Shown here: piece after piece, positions 25,660 to 39,269 of the stretch
Layout of the letters: every line of letters begins with the position of its first letter
Numbering within the stretch: position 1 is the first letter of the stretch
NCBI RefSeq assembly: GCF_014805625.2
Contig: NW_023998414.1
Location: 44,357,561 to 44,421,560 of the forward strand
Source of the DNA: Glossina fuscipes
Taxonomy: Eukaryota > Arthropoda > Insecta > Diptera > Glossinidae
Reading direction: 5' to 3'
DNA: 64,000 bases
The notes under the pieces: model-generated
The model's input: the letters and a program-made list of their open reading frames with translations, nothing else
Told to the model about the DNA's origin: nothing
The model's database searches: none
Translations under genes and position numbers: made by a program

Positions 25660-25974
25660 TCTTATGCGTATGTAAGACTGCATGTGTCTTTTTAACAAAA
25701 AGTGCATGGTTGTAAAATTTTTTATAACAACAACAGCTAAAAAACAAGTGAGGTATTTCTGCTGTTATTTTTCTCTTTAGCGTTGTTCCACTGTTAGCTT
25801 GCTATCGAAGAATATGATATCTCCTCAATCTGTTATCACTACCTACATTTGTCAAACTATTCCGAATTAAATAAATTTACGTAGAATTGTGTTTTTATAT
25901 TCAGCACCGGTTGGGGTTATAATTACTTTGTCTAAACGTTTGCAAAATTCAGAAGGAATGTCGTACATTCTATA

Positions 25975-26180
25975 GAGTGCATATATTCTTGATTATTGTG
26001 AAATTCTGACTCGATTTAGATATGTTTGTTCGTTCGTTCCTCTGTTCGTTCACCCGTTCATCTGCCTGTCTGCACGAATGTCGCGAAAATTAAGAGATCG
26101 ACTTCAACTTTGCCAAAACATTGAAAATAATTTTCGCCGATCGATATGGAAAATAATTCAATCTTACGGTATGCCATAAA
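25975..26180 (+). repeat. Dispersed repeat R3, short diverged copy
   Basis: Shares ATATTCTTGATTATTGTGAAATTC, a T/C/G-rich TTCGTTCGTTC stretch, AAAATTAAGAGATCGACTTCAA and a downstream CGATC block with the copies at 47,940 and 59,540. Noncoding. Confidence 0.45.
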
Positions 26181-29100
26181 TTAAGAGCACCTCCTATCTC
26201 AAAGACAAAAAAGCAAAGACATTTGCTCGTTGCCAATAAAATATAACTGATGCAACGATATATTGTGTAAGCGACCTTACAGTACCTTCACAACAATGTA
26301 GAAAATCTACAACGTCTACGAAATATTGGAGAGTTTCGAAATTTTCTTTTTTCTTTTTGCTTTGATTTTTTTGACATAAAGGTACCATAGTTATAGATGT
26401 CATGTTAATTCAAAAGAATTACTTAAAAGCAATTATTACTTTTTTCGTTTAGGAAATTGATCGCTACTTTTAGCTTTATCGTCGTTAGACAAACGCTCAT
26501 TTATTCGAGTTGTTTCATTTTTAATTAAGTTAGTAATGATACAATTGACTCACCGGCCTTATTAGAAGAGATTAACTTTAGCGTTCGTATTCGTTCTTTT
26601 AGAAATTTTATCTTTATAAACCTTGATCAGTGTGGACATAATTATGAGCTTTTTAATCCGTTAACAGTTCTATGCAACAATTTAGATGTCATATCTATCA
26701 GAGATCATTATTGTGTGATATGTTATAAATTAGTCTCAATATCAGATTCATTAAATGAACTCTCTTTAATAAGCGCGTCTTGCCTATGTTGTATCTAAAT
26801 TAACTTTTATTTCTTAAAGCTTTATATGATTCATAAATTAAAACAAATATATTGTGCTTTATGTGTATATGCTTTTTTTCCTTTTAATATGTATGTGGAT
26901 TTTAATATTTTCGCTTTTCCTTATTTTTTATAATTCACAAAAGTTAGCCCAAACGTTCAGTTTAAAATTTTTTTTTTCAAAGCCTACCTTATTTGGCTCT
27001 TATTTTATTGTAGCTGAATTACATACCTAGGTAAATACAGAAATGAATAAATAATACTCGCTTTAATAAAGCAATTAAAAAGTGAAATAAAATCGTTTTA
27101 ACTTTTATGCTGCTAACAATAAATAATCTCTCTTAGAGTTTAGATGGCTTTCGGGTTGTTAGACAGCCAAAGTAACAAAATTAAGGCAGTTATGCAAAGC
27201 TCTGAGTGCAATCGTGGATCTTTATATTCTAAAATAAATACAATAAAATCGTTTCATTTTTATTGCATTGATACTAAACATTATTGATATTATCAGGTGG
27301 CTCTGACAATTGTATTGAAATTGAACAAACGAAAATTCGAATAACAGACCGATTCGATACAGATAGCGGAATGAGAGACATACGCTGTATAAAAACTTTT
27401 CTCAAATTATTGCAAGTAAATGTTTACATTATTGCGAATGTGACAATCTGAACAGTGACTCTATATATCGCATTTAAAAACTAAAAGCTTCTTTGCAATT
27501 ATTTGGTTATTATTGCCACTTGCGCTCGATATACGAGTGTCCGCTGTTTTATTGTATTCTCTTTTGATTTATTTTATTTTATGGTTTGCTACCATTTATG
27601 AACTTTTATAAATTTATCGAATATATATTAAAAATGCATTTACAATACCATGTCGAAATTGGTTCACACACAAGTTTATTGAACTTGAACTCATTAATAA
27701 TAGAATAGAAACCGCAGAGTTTTTTTCACACCTAATACACAACAAATAACAAACATTTAAATAAAACACAATTGTTGCGTGCTGTTAATCTCAATCGACA
27801 AGGTTTCAATTCAATAATAGTTGTGCAAAGAAAAGAAAAATAATAACCAATAAAAATAATTGTAAAATTCTTAAAATTTACACAAGACATTCAATTGAAA
27901 TTGATAATTTTCTAGGTTATGAAAACCTACAACGAAAACTTAAATATGTTTCCATTATTTTTAAAAATTGTTTTGCTTTTTTTATAATTTTGATGACGTA
28001 TTTTAGCGATTTAATTTAAAACTGTGACAATTGATTTTAATTTTATGTGGCAAGTGAAAAACATCGCTACCTTTTCTAAATATTAGGTTCGTGGACCGAT
28101 TGGGAGATTACGAATTAATATCTGATACCGTTAAACACCAACGACTGTGAAGCTATACTAAAAATACACTTCGTGAAAACAATTTACGTTTTTTCTTTCA
28201 ACTTTCAACCTTAACTTTTGCCATTTGGATAAGTTTAACAGCAACAATTGATCAACCGAGAAATAAGCAACCGCAAATGGCAAATAGGCAATAAATTCTG
28301 CACTAACCAAGTAATAAAATTATAAAATCTTTAAAACGGAAGCGCTGATCATTATATTAAAGTAACCAAAACAAACAATCTGTGATTAGATTAATTGTAT
28401 ATATATTATACAATCTACGATTAGATCGTTCCTCGGCCGTTTCCTAACTAAAAGTTTGATTACATTCTCTATAAACATTTCTATTACACATCACAGCCAT
28501 TGCCTTGCAATACATATAAGTTTCTTAGTTTCAAGTAATTTAAATATATTTTGAAGGATTTGTACGAAAATACCAAGAATTCAATACAAGGAAGTAGGAA
28601 GCATAGGATACTTACGAATAAAAATGAAAGTACATTTTCTGTAATAATAAGAAGCGCTTCAACAGCCCAATCTGCGATTGTTTATAAGTGTAAATAAATA
28701 AAATGTGCTTCAGTTTTGCAACTATTAGAGGATATTTGTGAGCAAATCGAACGCATTTTCATTCTTCGTGTTATAAAACTTTGCATAATAATTTTTGCAA
28801 TTTTCGAATTAGTGACACACTAATTGACAGAAGGGGATATCGTGGTAAGCAAACAATTTCGCTATATTTACATGATTGTAAAAAATAAACAATTTTGTGT
28901 AACTCAAAAATACAGTGATAACTATATAAAACGAGTAAATATTCGGGAAGGAGAGGTGTTCGTTAGAATTAGACTACTTTTGAAAGAGTTTTTCATAAAA
29001 AAATTTCCGCTTACTTCTAATTATATTCAGAAGGGCTAAGGACATGCCCATCTAATGTCTGTCTATGTATTATTGTGTTTAACCTTGAGAACAACATTTT

Positions 29101-29499
29101 TGAGACATCTTATTCGTAGCAATAATATATTCTTTTAAATAGCATTAGTTCTCTTAGTCTGATCCATCTGACCATCGTTGTAAAAAAGTCAAATTCACAA
29201 AATGAAATTCTAAAATGGAAATTGTAAACAAATATTCCTCGCCGACGTAGTAGATTAGTTTTACGCTATTAGGGAGTAATTTCTACTACGCGGGCGTTTT
29301 GATGAAAGGATCCAGAACGTTTTTGCACAGACTGTACATTGATTCTGGGAAAAGTTAAAAGTTGTATTTGTTATACTTCATAATTCATTAACGAATGTTT
29401 TAGAAAATTTTTATATCTTCTCAAATATTAGGCCTTCGACCTTACGTTGGCGAATCACATTCAGTTTGATAGATGGTCTTTAAATACAAACTAATAATT

Positions 29500-29650
29500 T
29501 GTATTTTCGGTAGTCCAATTTCAAACAGCGTAATAAAGGCCACTAAATATCTTGGAATTGTTCTCCCGATTATTTGAAAATACATCATGGCGTTTTAAAT
29601 GCAAACAGAGTCTCCTTAGCTGTCAGACGTAAGAAGAGAAATGACAATGA
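29500..29650 (+). mobile_element. LINE reverse transcriptase scrap
   Basis: A short frame reads SVIKATKYLGIVL, the YLG box that follows the palm in R1/I/LOA-type LINE reverse transcriptases (KYLGV-x-LD), then stops; after the stop another frame reads LNANRVSLAVRRKK. No catalytic block is visible. Based on one short motif. Confidence 0.3.
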
Positions 29651-31753
29651 ATCATAAACCATAGTAAGGCAACTGGGTCAGAAAAATTATCTTTGAATTG
29701 GAAAAAACAGAAAAAATTCTCCTAAAAAAAAAAAATAGTTACACAATCCACAATGTATTGTTCATGGGCGTTGGTACACGATTACATGAAACTGTAAGCA
29801 TAACGTATTTATAATTGAATCCCAGTTAGAATAACAGTAATCGTAAGTACGTCATTAGTAAAACCCGATTATTTTTATATCCACTTTAATGCAAATAAAT
29901 TCTATATATTTTATTTTTACCGGAAAAGAGTAAAACGTGAAATTCAATGAAATTGACGGTACTTTTATTATTAGAGCGAAGATAAAAAAGTAAATTACAA
30001 TGCTCGTGATTCATCCATCAGAAGATGGCGGTACACTTATTTTATTATTATTCCCTTTGTAACATTTGGTATCTAAAGAGATGACAAGTGTAAGTATTTG
30101 GATGTACATCCGTTTGTCTCTTAGTAAATTGCAATTTTAAAAACCATTAAAACTTAAACCACACGACTTAAATTTGACGTGTTGGTTCCAAGTTTAACAT
30201 GGACTTAATTCGTCTACAAGCTTAAACTCAACAGCTAAGGGTCCGAAAGCTCCTTAAATATGTTATTACTTTTCAGTTCCCGTCAGAGAAATTATACTTG
30301 CCCTCCATACAAGAATCTGCTTTTCGTGACGACCCTTATATATGTTAGGATCTAACAAATGGACCTAAGTCATCCAAACTCCCTACCCAAGTGAAATGTG
30401 TTAATTACGTTTCACAAAGTGGTTCTTCTATTCAGTTATAGAATATTTTTCATCATTTTTACGAAGGACTTACCTTTTCTCCTCTCGATGTTACTGCAAT
30501 TCGCCATAAAATTTATCGACAGTACTATTGTCAGACACATTTTCATTGTGAACATTTTCTTGTTCGTCTTCGCTGTTAAACCTGAAATGTAGGCATTGAT
30601 ATAGTAGCCGTTTTGTGCCATTGATTATTGCGTTTTTGAGTAAATTATTTATTCGCTCCGTTAACAACTCATTCAATAACATTGTAAACATTTGGTTTAT
30701 AAATAATTTAAAGCTTCGTTGGAAACTTTTAAGCTTTTTATTACAATTTACGTTTGTAAATATTTAAACACTCAGATATACCTTTTAAAAGTCAACGTTG
30801 GAAATTCAATTCCATTGTATTCATCACACTATAATGTTGATTAATGAAAAATCTTCCCGTAACGGAAAGACCCAATTTCTTTTATAATCGTTATAACGAG
30901 TACTTTCGATTCTTTACTACAAAAGATGGAACTTTTATCTTCGTCCACAATAACAAGTTCATTTTCGTGAGTATTAGCAAAATGGATTCACAGGATAGAT
31001 CGCATTCTTTGAAAAACCAATCATTTTTCCTTTTTAGTAAAACCTTCCTGCACATATCTCATATATCAAAGAGAGATAGATGCGTAAACTTTTTCTTTTC
31101 TTCTTGTAAAAGTCATTTAAATTAATTCGCTTATTGTCCTCAAATGAATAGATTACGATCGTATTTATAATTATACAATAACTAGTAAAGTTCTGCTATT
31201 GATTATTAAAGATGACTTACATTGTTATTTGATATGCGTGATATGATTTTAAAAATTATTTTTATTCCGGATTTCTGTGCGGACTTCCTCTTGGGTCAAA
31301 GTATTTGTTGCTATATAGACTCTGTCACTATTATATTATCGTTACAACTTTTAATGTGCCAAAGCACATCCTAATCATATGCTCACGTTTTGCATGATAT
31401 ATCGAAAGATCAGGTATAATAATATAGTGGAAAGTCTATCACAGGCAGTGCACAAAAAACTAGATTTATCGAAGAAATGAGAAAATCACTTTAGTAATAT
31501 AAGCGATGAATAGCAAATAAAAGCATACGTAAGGTATTATATTAAAAATATAGGCTTATCATTTGGTGATTTCGTTTTGGCAACCTTGTTTCAATAATAT
31601 GCGGAAAAGAAAACTATCATCCACGGTGTCATACGCTTAGTGTAATGTTTGCGATGTTATAATATTTGCGTTTAACGACTGCTGAACTTTTTAAAATAGT
31701 GAAAACTTATTACACACCTTGCAGGCATATTTTGTGAATCACAAGCAGAGATT

Positions 31754-32215
31754 ATGATCGGCATAATCGCGCACAGTAGACAAAACTGTGAAGAAATTTG
31801 GAGGAACCGGATCCGTAATAGATTTTTCAAGGTCTACACATCATCAACAGTAGACAAAACTGTGAAGAAATTTGGAGGAACCGGATCCGTAATAGATTTT
31901 TCAAGGTCTACACATCATCAAAAGGTACTCGCAATCGAAAATGTTGGTACTGTTAACCAAAGTATCCAAGTAAGTGCAGATTTATCCATTACACAGCGCG
32001 CAAAGTATTTGCGCACATGATAGCCTATCTTGCATTTGAATTTGCATCTGCAACTTAATAAAGTTCAGTTAATACTAGACCTGAACAACTAAAGCAGCAA
32101 TACGCAGAAGATACGTTGACGGGGGACTCGAGCAACAGCGTTTGAATGACGATTTTTCGTATCGAATTTTCAGTCCAGTGGTGAGGTTCATTTTTGCGCT
32201 TGGTGGACATTTCAA
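31754..32215 (+). mobile_element. Mariner-superfamily (rosa/DD41D-like) transposase relic
   Basis: Reads TVDKTVKKFGGTGSVIDFSR, then IENVGTVNQSIQVSADLSIT: the helix-turn-helix half and linker of rosa-like mariner transposases (KFGGTGSV, NIATVNQSI, LSIRRRA). Further on, DDFSYRIFSP and FALGGHFN match the first catalytic-Asp region (IFSDEAHF-x-LGGYVN), but the Asp itself is lost. The middle is deleted, the C-terminal half is absent and no inverted repeats were seen. A 74-base perfect duplication sits inside it (separate entry). Confidence 0.6.
31774..31921. repeat. Perfect 74-base tandem duplication
   Basis: 31774-31847 and 31848-31921 appear identical base for base. The unit is not a multiple of three, so the first copy is out of frame and the second is in the transposase frame. 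Confidence 0.9.
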
Positions 32216-32621
32216 TGGGGCGATCTTACCCGACTATATTGTTCTTACTTTCTCAAAATATATCTTCCTTAAATGAGATTCATACAACACGAAATACACA
32301 GACTGTTGCTTCGCTATTTATTAAAAAGATTAAAGACTAACTAATTGATATACAAAAGATTAGCAAGCGACATTCTATTAATTGACGTCCATCGGTAAAT
32401 GATTCCATAATTGGACGGATGCCATGGATAAATGGCAACTTAGCACTGGACGTTCACACAGAGAGTTTGATGGATTTTCATTTAATCGTTTCCGTCCCTC
32501 TGTTTACTATTGATACATTTTTGAAATGACAAGAACTTAAAAGAAATATTTACACATGACTAGTAAATAATAACAACTAGATTAGATCACGCTTTTATAT
32601 ATATATTCAACCTAAATGAAT

Positions 32622-32855
32622 TATTTTGGATTCGTATACGAGGAAAACACAGCTTTATTTTCGTTTTTAATTAAACTTACTTCAAATTTATTGTAATATC
32701 TTTATATTTCTTTGAAATCAATTTGTGGCACTAAAATATTTCGGATTCGTATACAACACAGCTTTAATTTGTTTTTTAATTTAACTTACTTTAAATTTAT
32801 TTTAATATATTAAAATTTTTTTCGAAATCAATTTGTTGGTACTGAAATATTTTTA
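32622..32855. repeat. Two-copy tandem repeat, period about 115 bases
   Basis: GGATTCGTATAC at 32628 and again at 32743, followed in both by AACACAGCTTTA, TTTTTAATT, AACTTACTT, AAATTTATT, and GAAATCAATTTGT. Copies differ by several substitutions and small gaps. Confidence 0.7.
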
Positions 32856-34925
32856 TTATTTTTAATTTTGTAGCGGTACACACGCAATTATTTTAACGGT
32901 ACTATAACTTATTTGTTCTCGCGCGTATTGCAAACAATAAATTAAGTGCGTTTCGTGTCCTGCTGTCGATTTTGTTACGCTATGCTTTTGAGTATTTCTA
33001 TGTGGTTGGTCATTCCTTTTAATTGAAGTAAACGGAAAGAGAGCTAGTAAGATAAAGAGACAGCCAGACAATTCAGATAAGATTGGCCAAGTGTGCAAAC
33101 ACATGAAAATGAATATAAGAAATTTGAACTATTTCGTGATGGACTTGAAAAGAAAAAGTTAATCAAGCTCCACAAAATGTAATCATTCGGGATATCATGA
33201 TTTAAGGCCGATAATATAAGATGCTAAATATATAATAGATAGACTGGCAATCCTTCCTAAATGCTGGTAACGATGAATCTCTTTAAAACAACGATGGTCA
33301 AAAATTTGCTGGCAATGCCATTTTAATGGAAACCCATTTCGGCATATATAAAAAAATTAGCTTTAAATTATTTAGGTGAATGAAGTATGTACGCTTTCAT
33401 GTCGATGAAAGAAAATGTTTCACGTTGCTCCCTTTTGAAATCGAAGGCTTAGATTTAGACATCTTTCGATTTAATATCACTTCCATTCTTCTAAAAAAGA
33501 GAAATCGCTGCAAAGCGATAGAGTAGAAAACGCGTTGATATTACTACACAAAGAGATGAACATGATAAGAGTAGTAATCGAAAAACCCTCTGCTTGATGC
33601 TCTTAACAACTTACTAGAAGTTACAACCGCTCACTCTAAACGTTAAGCGAAAGCGTTTTTATTTGTATATTTTTTTTATCTTTTTCAACCGAATATTTAT
33701 GATTTGTGTATTTACTTTTACATTTTCCCTTTTATTAATTTTGAATCATGTCTTTTTTTAAACACTGAAAGCTACGTTTGTAAACTGCCGAGGGCAATCA
33801 TGATTGGATTAGATTCCATGAAAGAAAGTTTCCAAGTATCTTCACCATTATTAAGCATCATATTAAGAAATATAAACCTTTCGCACTTAATACTGTTTCA
33901 CTCTGTTGTATCCAATATTGAACCAGTTATAACATCCAGTCGTGCTATTCATCAGAGACTAATAATCAAGTAATGATTTATACTAAATAAACGTTTAACC
34001 ACATCCATGTATACGTTCACCGGCCCTTTTCACTCTTAGATATATTCGCATAATGCTCACAAATTTCGAGATACACAGCGTATACCATATATTAGTACAA
34101 TCCTTGTTGCAGGGCCAATACTGGCAAAATTTATTCGCATCGCCGACGAATAGATGTACACTAATTTTTGGGCGTATTTCTTTATAACGCCTAAAAGGCA
34201 ACGGTTGCTTGAGATATTTATTCCATCGACTTAACAGCAGAATAGCTGTGATAGCAGAATGCATTTTTTGTTATCAGCTGCGTTTCGTCTGTTGTTTAAA
34301 GTGCTTGATACTAATTAAGCACATCCATAACGTATTTTGGCGCGTTACGTAAAGAACAGGGCCCCTTTTGTAGCATTATATCCCTACGCTTCCGTAATGA
34401 GATTTAAAAAATAAATTAGAGAACGAAAAAGTTTCGAGCCGTTTTGGTGCAAACTATGCTTGCTTAGCGTTCCATTAACCATAAAGTTTTTATGTACGAC
34501 AGACACGCCCAGTGTCTCATCGAGATCATTTCGTTATAGAAAGTTGAAAAGAAAATCTGCTAAAGTTCTTGGGAATTATTGACAACAATATTAATATTAG
34601 ATCTAGTATTTTAATTCTTTTGTAGGCTTTTTTGATGTCACAACTGTCAACTAAAATTTTATATATTTATATTTCTACGTCTCCAATCTTTATTTCTACG
34701 AAATGAAAATTCCAACAACCCAAAGACCAAAGGATATAAGAACAGGGGGATATGGTTAAAATGATACAAAATCTTATATTGAACAAATTTTAACCCTGAA
34801 ATTTCTTTGATCTTCGGGCGTTTTTCAAAATTTCATGAAGTTAAATGAAAAAATTTTATTAAATTACTATTTTGCAATAAAAAGCTTTTAGAAACGTATT
34901 TTAAAAATTGAAAATGAATAAACTT
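32856..34925. other. No gene recognised
   Basis: AT-rich DNA between the tandem repeat and gene B. A minus-strand 89-codon frame at 34264-33995 begins with ATG and a mildly hydrophobic start, but matches nothing I know. Confidence 0.4.
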
Positions 34926-37693
34926 TTAATGTCGACAAGCAGGCAAATTAACAGAAATGAAAATATTTAATTCTAATAATATCGCTGCAATTATTACCAT
35001 TGCATACATAAATAGACAAATGAATCCTGTTCTACTATTTAGCGTGAAGCGATTACATAAAAAAGTTGTATACAAAATAAATATCGAAATTAACAAAATA
35101 AAACAGCTGTACATTAAAGCGCTTGAACGTAATACGACCAGATGTTGCGAATAGATTTCTGGTAAAAAAATTGATTTGACAAGCCAGGGCAAACCAAGGC
35201 TCAAGAGAATGCTGAAAGTATTAGAACCCAGCGAATTGCTTAACCCCATTACCCCGTAACCTTGCTTAATGACGGATATACTGGAAACTGCCTCGGGTAT
35301 AGTCATTCCAATAGCCAAAATTGTTAAACCCATAACTCCATCGGGTATACCAAGGGTGTCTCCTAAACAGACCAAGAAAAAAGATCAAAATATCAAAATA
35401 GAATAACAAATAAAGAAAGAGACAGAATGGCATAAAAAACTTAAGCTTTTACCTATTATGGTTATAGTAAAAGCCATCAAATACGAAATTCCTCCGATCC
35501 ATAAGATGGAAAATAAAAATGTAATATACTTCAGTCTAGGATGCTTATGGAACTTTGGTATAGTTAACGAGAGTATAAAGATGATTGGCAATTTCATAAG
35601 ATATTTTAAGCAATTAGGCTTATCACATGACCAGTGCGTGGCATCTGAACCTAAAAGGATTTGGTTAGCTCCTTTAATTTGAAACAGTATTTTCCGAATT
35701 TTTTTTCTACTAACCTAATTCAGTAGGTGTATCTTTTCCCGATTCGGTTAAATTCGGGCAGGAATGTGCTTCGCAGGCTAGACTATAATGCGAATAACCG
35801 TTATTCAGTCCTTTCATATCCGCTTTCAATATTAAAGGAGTGAATTCAGTGACTTGCTGATAACGATGGTTTCTATTGCCTAATATAAACTGGCGCGTCT
35901 TGTAGGCGACGCGTTTGTGGTGATACATAACTATTAAAAAGGTTTCAAATGGGGGACGTTCGATAAAAAAAATATCAACATCAGCAACATAACGCATGTG
36001 AAGATAGATAGCTTCTAATATATTAATGTGAAATAACGTTATACAGCTCTTGCTACGCTAAGTTCCTACTGCTATTGTCTTCATGTGTATGCTATACTTT
36101 CGCTATGTTAATAAGTGCCATCAAATGTACCTAGGAGTTGCAATACATATTATGCGAAAATCTTGCGAGTGATTGATCGTGCTTACTAATATGTTGAGGT
36201 CACGTATATATAAAGATGTATGCATATATGAGAAAGCAACAAGAACAACATATTAGAGCGAATACCACATTAGAATTTGCTAAAAATATGCATCATGGTC
36301 ACTATAAATAGTTCAAAATAGTTAACTATCAACAAAAAAGAAAAGTTTTCGCGACATCAATGATTTCTTTAAAAGGATTATTATTCCTTGTTTTGATTTT
36401 CTTTAATAAAATGTGGCCGAAAAAATGAATATTCTTAAGAAATATGCTCTTCATTAATCTGGTATTACTGTTACAAGCTATTCGCTTGCTTGTCGTCAAA
36501 ATAACCACATGGATAAAAAGATAACTTACCTAACATATACACAAAGTACCCGATGACCAAACACAAAGACTCGTACCACATAATACGGCCATCCACCACA
36601 ATACCTAGCAATGTTAAAACAACCATCATATAACTGAAACAATCTCTGGTAATTGGCCACCAGTCGAGTTTTAGGGAATTATCAAGAAATAGGCCACAGC
36701 AAGCAGGTACTGCTAGCATATTGAATATAGCTGAACCGACCACAGTACTTTCACCGATGTCTCCTTTCGTGACAAACGTTCCCACACAATTTATAAATAA
36801 TTCTGGTGTAGAGACAGCCGCTGCCATAATTGTTGCCCCAATGATGTCGTGATCGATTGTGAAACCTAAATGAATTAACAAATTTATGTTAGGTCCGGAT
36901 TTTATTTATTTTAATAATTCTATGTTTTACTTGAAATCAGTTAAGTGGTTGTAATTTTTTTATTATAGCAATATTGTTATTATTATCATTAAAAAAGCGC
37001 TTGAAATATGTTTGACCAATTGCCAATAATCAATTAGGTTTAAAAAAAAACATATATACTTTCTGGTTTGTAAAAGAAAGAAAGAAAAAATGTTTGCTGA
37101 TACTTCATACACATATGCATATATATATACATATACATATATACATATATATGCATATATATATATATTGTTCGTTGCGTAAGCTTGCCTTTACAAATCT
37201 GTTGAATACATGGTATCAAGTAATCATCGCATACGACAGCCAAAATCCAAAAACCGTAGACTGTCAAAATTATATGTACAATAATCCAACCGTGCAATCT
37301 TTGCGCGCGACTCAAGCCGTCGTCAGGAAATTGTAGAATGGCTGCCATTGTACACTGATTTGCCTTTACATCTTTAGTTAAAAGATTGCGTTGCAAGTGA
37401 ACTATAAGTAAAATGTACATATAAAAGAAAACTTAACACCCGAAAGCACAAAATTTTTTAGAAAAAGATTTTAAGAAGCTTTTATTATAACTTAATCAAA
37501 AGTTTATACTTTATTTACCAGGCATTGCGTTTTCACCGTTATTTCGATCTTGTTTGCTATTACGCAACAATGTTAATAACAATTGGCCCAAAAATACCAA
37601 AATAATAATACACAATAAAACCGTTGACCAAAAATTTAGTTTAAATTTTTCAAGTCGTTCTTTGTATAAGTAAAATTTTATTTGAATTGACAT
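34926..37693 (-). CDS. Exchanger B: NCKX/SLC24-type exchanger, complete, 522 aa
   Basis: Predicted plasma- or organelle-membrane cation/Ca2+ exchanger. Six exons (37693-37519, 37401-37195, 36865-36530, 35930-35715, 35650-35453, 35362-34926) join in frame to 522 residues. The start ATG has a good fly context (ACAAGATG). Residues about 20-45 form a first hydrophobic segment (VLLCIIILVFLGQLLLTLL). TM1 follows FPDDGLS; alpha-1 carries the acidic site at about E149 (VSTPELF) and GSAIFN; LKLDWWPITRD follows in the same exon; the loop spans about 225-300; alpha-2 has E401 (MTIPEAV) and GSNTFSILL. The residue matching NCKX2 D575 is S428, so K+ dependence may be lost, and the usual GTS before the PE motif is GMT. 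Two introns that A, C, D and E share (before LDWWP and inside alpha-2) are absent. Intron 2 holds a TA/CATATA microsatellite. AATAAA lies near 34860-34855, about 70 bases past the stop. Confidence 0.93.
37095..37170. repeat. CATATA/TA microsatellite in gene B intron 2
   Basis: Irregular CATATA, ATGCATATA and TATA units just after the gene B exon 2 donor. Confidence 0.8.
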
Positions 37694-39269
37694 CTTGTTG
37701 TCGTTTTAATGGCGAATTAATTAAAAACCTTAACAGCCAGAGCGTGGAAGAAAAAGAGCCCAACAGCAAAAATAAAATCAAAAGAGACGGTACGCGCGTA
37801 CGTTATTTTTGTAAATAAGACTCTGATTGGGTTATCATTGCTTCGTTTCAATGTTGAGCGATCATTGCAAGATTATTTTTCAAAACAGAAAATTTCGTAT
37901 TTTATGGAATCGAATGTAATTCAAGAATCTATCTATGCATGCGGGCAGGCGTACTTATTCGAGATCGTTAAAGTGAATAACAGATAAGGTTACTTCAACA
38001 GCGTGGAAAGTTTTCAATCAATTTTATTATTAATTTTTAGCGGAATTATCTGGTTTTTTTTGTTATTTTCTATGTAATAACTTTCTTTTTTATTATTTTT
38101 AAATAACAAAAAAAAAAATTATTATTTCATTTCATATTCTTGTCTAGAACAGGGATGGAGAGAAGCAAAATCAAAATAACTCGTGTTGAATGAACTAAAG
38201 AGTGACTCTAACTGCGATGGGGTATTACAAAATTCATAAAATTGCCGTCAAGTGATGGTAAACCCAAAAATTAAATATGTTTTTCCAAAATAATATAGAT
38301 AGATAGCAAAATCAATACACTTTCGCTCAAGCAATATAATAATGTGCGTCATTTTCATGGGAACCAACCTTTGCAAATATATTATGTTGATATTAGCCAA
38401 GTTTTCGTTCAAGAAGTTGCTTCGGCTATTACCGCACTAAAATAACTTCAGTACTGTGAATTCGAAAATCGATTTGAAGAAGGCTGATCTGATGCAATTG
38501 AAGTAGCAACTAAGTCAGTCCTTCAGTTCCTTCGGTTTATCAGTGTGCGTGCACACATGCCACTATAATTTTGATGTTTTCATGGATATGAGCGCTGAAG
38601 TTTCATTCGCGACGAGATTGTTTATTTTCGCGAATGTAATGCATGAAAATAATATTAAATTTTGTTTTCAGGCTAATTCAGCAATAATAAATATAATTAA
38701 AGACAAGGAGATGACAAGATGGTTCAACATTTATTTTAAAATTCAAACTAAGAGACCATTACGAACTTTTTCTGTTTCTATTGCCGATGGCAGTAGTAAC
38801 GCTGTTAATTAGCAGCTCTTTGACCGTTTGCTCTTTCATTCTCTAATTTGTATAAACAATAACTCTGTTAATAGTTTCTTGATATGACGTCGCCTTCCCT
38901 CAAAGGTATATAAGTGTGTTTGTACGAAAAATAATAACAAGCAGGTATGAATGTAACAAGTACAGCTTGTCTTAGCTTTATAGTTTATTCCACATTGAAG
39001 AATGCTAAATGTTATATTCGCGAAATACTTCAATAAATTTCAATAAAAATTTTCATATCAAGAAATACAAACCAATTTTTTATTAATTCAAAAAATAATG
39101 TTGTAGAACAATTAAATAAATCAATAAAATATTTAAAATTATCCCTTAAGCCTAACTTAGAATTGTTCTTTATTTTATAAATTAGTGCATAGCGATTAAA
39201 TTCTATGATTTTTAGCTTTCTGTATAAAAAAAAAAGTTTCCATTTAGTATTGAGATAGTCAGTGCTTAT
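37694..39269. other. Upstream region of gene B
   Basis: No ORF of note. It should contain the gene B promoter; no clear core element was picked out. Confidence 0.4.

Larger units (their letters stand above)
19505..29499. other. Long gene-poor stretch upstream of gene A
   Basis: Very AT-rich, with only the listed repeat copy, microsatellite and the weak exon candidate. ATG at about 19757 (minus) followed by MENKKKSKNTL and GTAAGG could be an upstream exon of gene A, but I could not join it in phase. The missing gene A leader exon probably lies in this region. Confidence 0.4.

Noticed and set aside
37094..37336. 80-codon plus ORF across gene B exon 2
   Set aside because: Antisense shadow of a well-supported exon plus a microsatellite.
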